DNA from: an uncultured Bacteroides sp.
GTDB taxonomy: Bacteria > Bacteroidota > Bacteroidia > Bacteroidales > Bacteroidaceae
NCBI GenBank assembly: GCA_900556625.1
Contig: USPQ01000118.1
Location: forward strand, 1 to 7,398
Reading direction: 5' to 3'
DNA length: 7,398 bases
Positions within the stretch are counted from its first letter, which is position 1, and every line of letters starts with the position of its first letter. Positions 5,705-7,398 of the stretch are shown one piece after another. The notes beneath the pieces were generated by a model. That model made no database searches. It was not told the origin of the DNA and was given only the letters and a program-made list of their open reading frames with translations. A program made the position numbers and the translations under genes.

Positions 5705-7394
5705 GAATATAAAGAATTGGTTGGAGAATCAGGAGCATTTGTTTTATCTGTTCCTCTTCATCTTGATAGTACCCAACCTTGTGCTCTGTTTGACAGAGCC
5801 TTTACCGTTGATGGCAAAGGTGTGTAATGTGCTTTTGCCTTTCGGCTGCTATTATCTGTTGATGACTTTGTCGAGAAACTGTGGCAAGATGCTTTGGATT
5901 TTATTCCTGTTCCTGTTTTTCGGAGCCTTTCAGATTGTATTGCTTTATTTGTTCGGCCAGTCCATTATCGCTGTCGATATGTTTCTGAACCTGGTGACTA
6001 CCAATTCGAGTGAAGCCCTCGAATTGCTTGATAATCTCACACCTGCCATTATTGCTGTCATCGTACTCTATGTACCCGCTTTGATATTAGGGACCATTTC
6101 AATAGTACGCAAGCGGAAACTCACGGCAGAATTTATCCGCAGAGAACGGAAGAGAGCCTCCATAGTCTTTGGAATCTCCCTCCTTAGCCTTGTCGGAGCA
6201 TATATGCAGGACCCGGGATATGAGTTGAAGTCCGATTTATATCCGCTGAACGTGTGTTATAACGTAGGTCTTGCCTTCCAACGAACCGCCTTGACGCAGA
6301 ATTATCACCGTACTTCGAAAGATTTTACTTTCCATGCCCTGCCTACGCATCCGAAAGAGAAACGGGAAGTATACGTAATGGTCGTAGGAGAAACCTCCCG
6401 TGCCCTGAACTGGCAACTGTATGGTTACGAACGTGAAACAAACCCGCTCTTATCCCGGCAACTGGGTTTGATTGCTTTCCCGAAAGTACTGACAGAGTCG
6501 AATACGACACATAAAAGTGTCCCCATGTTGATGTCGGACGTTACCGCTTGCAACTACGATTCTATTTATCATCAGAAAGGAATCATCACCGCCTTTAAAG
6601 AGGCAGGTTTCCGGACAGCCTTTTTCTCCAACCAACGTTACAACCATTCGTTTATCGACTTCTTCGGAATGGAAGCCGATACGTACGATTTTATAAAAGA
6701 AGATTCTGTCAGTTCCTCCTACAATCCTTCTGACGATGAACTTCTGAAATTGGTGGAGCAGGAACTGGCTAAAGGTGCGACGAAACAATTTATCGTGCTC
6801 CACACCTACGGTTCTCACTTTAATTACCGCGAACGTTACCCGTTGGAAAGTGCTTTCTTTACGCCCGATTATCCGATGGAAGCAGAAAGAAAATACCGGG
6901 ATAACCTGGTCAATGCCTATGACAACTCCATCCGTTATACGGACGGTTTCTTGTCACGCCTTATCCACATGTTGGAAAAACAGCAGATAGATGCCGCCAT
7001 GCTCTACACTTCCGATCATGGTGAGGATATTTTCGACGATTCCCGCCATCTGTTCCTCCACGCTTCTCCCGTACCTTCTTATTATCAACTTCACGTGCCG
7101 TTCCTCATCTGGATGTCCGACAACTACCGTGAAACCTATCCCGAACATTGGAAAAATGCTGTGGATAATAAGGATAAGAATATTTCTTCCAGCAGCTCTT
7201 TCTTCCCGACCATGTTGTCTTTAGCCGGAATAGAAACTCCTTACCGGGATGATTCGCAATCTGTAACGGCTCCGCACTACGTCCTAAAACCGAGAGTTTA
7301 TCTGAACGATCACAACGAACCCCGTCCGCTGGATGATTTGGGTATGAAGAAGCAAGACTTCCAGATGCTGGAAAAGAGGAATATCAAGTATTAA
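5691..7394 (+). CDS. Phosphoethanolamine transferase (EptA/MCR fold), inner membrane
   Basis: This 567-residue enzyme belongs to the family that moves phosphoethanolamine from phosphatidylethanolamine onto lipid A or other envelope glycans. Five membrane helices lie at about residues 15-35, 43-60, 67-90, 115-139 and 157-172. The periplasmic sulfatase-like domain follows from about 225. Catalytic and metal residues known in MCR-1 and EptA are visible: Glu234 in VVGETSR, nucleophile Thr273 in NTTHKSVPML, His371 in HTYGSH, Asp442-His443 in TSDHGED, and His457 in LHASP. It appears complete and active. The ATG at 5691 (MKLFKNIKNW) is chosen because the in-frame extension from a TTG at 5655 would run deep into the barrel gene, whereas 5691 gives a 14-base overlap typical of coupled translation. 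The acceptor is not known; lipid A is the best guess. It ends 4 bases before the window edge. Confidence 0.92.
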   Translation: MKLFKNIKNWLENQEHLFYLFLFILIVPNLVLCLTEPLPLMAKVCNVLLPFGCYYLLMTLSRNCGKMLWILFLFLFFGAFQIVLLYLFGQSIIAVDMFLNLVTTNSSEALELLDNLTPAIIAVIVLYVPALILGTISIVRKRKLTAEFIRRERKRASIVFGISLLSLVGAYMQDPGYELKSDLYPLNVCYNVGLAFQRTALTQNYHRTSKDFTFHALPTHPKEKREVYVMVVGETSRALNWQLYGYERETNPLLSRQLGLIAFPKVLTESNTTHKSVPMLMSDVTACNYDSIYHQKGIITAFKEAGFRTAFFSNQRYNHSFIDFFGMEADTYDFIKEDSVSSSYNPSDDELLKLVEQELAKGATKQFIVLHTYGSHFNYRERYPLESAFFTPDYPMEAERKYRDNLVNAYDNSIRYTDGFLSRLIHMLEKQQIDAAMLYTSDHGEDIFDDSRHLFLHASPVPSYYQLHVPFLIWMSDNYRETYPEHWKNAVDNKDKNISSSSSFFPTMLSLAGIETPYRDDSQSVTAPHYVLKPRVYLNDHNEPRPLDDLGMKKQDFQMLEKRNIKY

Positions 7395-7398
7395 GTAT

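Noticed and set aside
5691..7394. Naming the transferase as an mcr colistin-resistance gene
   Set aside because: It shares the fold and catalytic residues but is a chromosomal, operon-embedded Bacteroidales protein with divergent sequence. No sign of mobility was seen.

Overview
The window looks like a chromosomal segment of a Bacteroidales bacterium, most likely Bacteroides or a close relative. Three things point there: a GroEL tail ending in a GGM-rich repeat, the clustered membrane families DUF2157, DUF4401 and GDYXXLXY, and promoter-like sites matching the Bacteroides -7 consensus TAnnTTTG instead of a sigma-70 box. The species cannot be fixed from the sequence alone.

Left part (1-2650). 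The last 52 codons of groEL run rightwards into a hairpin terminator. Facing it on the minus strand is a three-gene operon of uncharacterised inner-membrane proteins, in transcription order DUF2157, DUF4401, GDYXXLXY. The reading frames overlap by 14-17 bases, which suggests translational coupling. The DUF2157 gene is split in this copy by an apparent one-base loss in an A-run, leaving its C-terminal membrane helices in another frame.

Middle part (2650-4500). This is a decaying stretch. A minus-strand gene for a PoxB-type pyruvate oxidase (pyruvate:quinone oxidoreductase) is clearly a pseudogene. It has a frameshift at its start, two in-frame stop codons, two further apparent indels near its 3' end, and no C-terminal thiamine-diphosphate-binding domain, yet an apparently intact hairpin terminator still follows it. 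A small intact winged-helix gene (DUF2582 type) follows on the plus strand with a strong terminator. Directly after it lies what looks like an orphan C-terminal tail of another lost gene.

Right part (4450-7398). A good Bacteroides-type promoter precedes a two-gene operon. The first gene encodes an exported outer-membrane beta-barrel of the Omp85/BamA surface-antigen class that lacks POTRA domains. The second overlaps it by 14 bases and encodes an inner-membrane phosphoethanolamine transferase of the EptA/MCR fold with its key catalytic and metal-binding residues present. Both products belong to the envelope, and the coupling suggests a joint role in outer-membrane or lipid A modification; that link is inferred. 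No tRNA, rRNA, CRISPR array or insertion sequence was seen.
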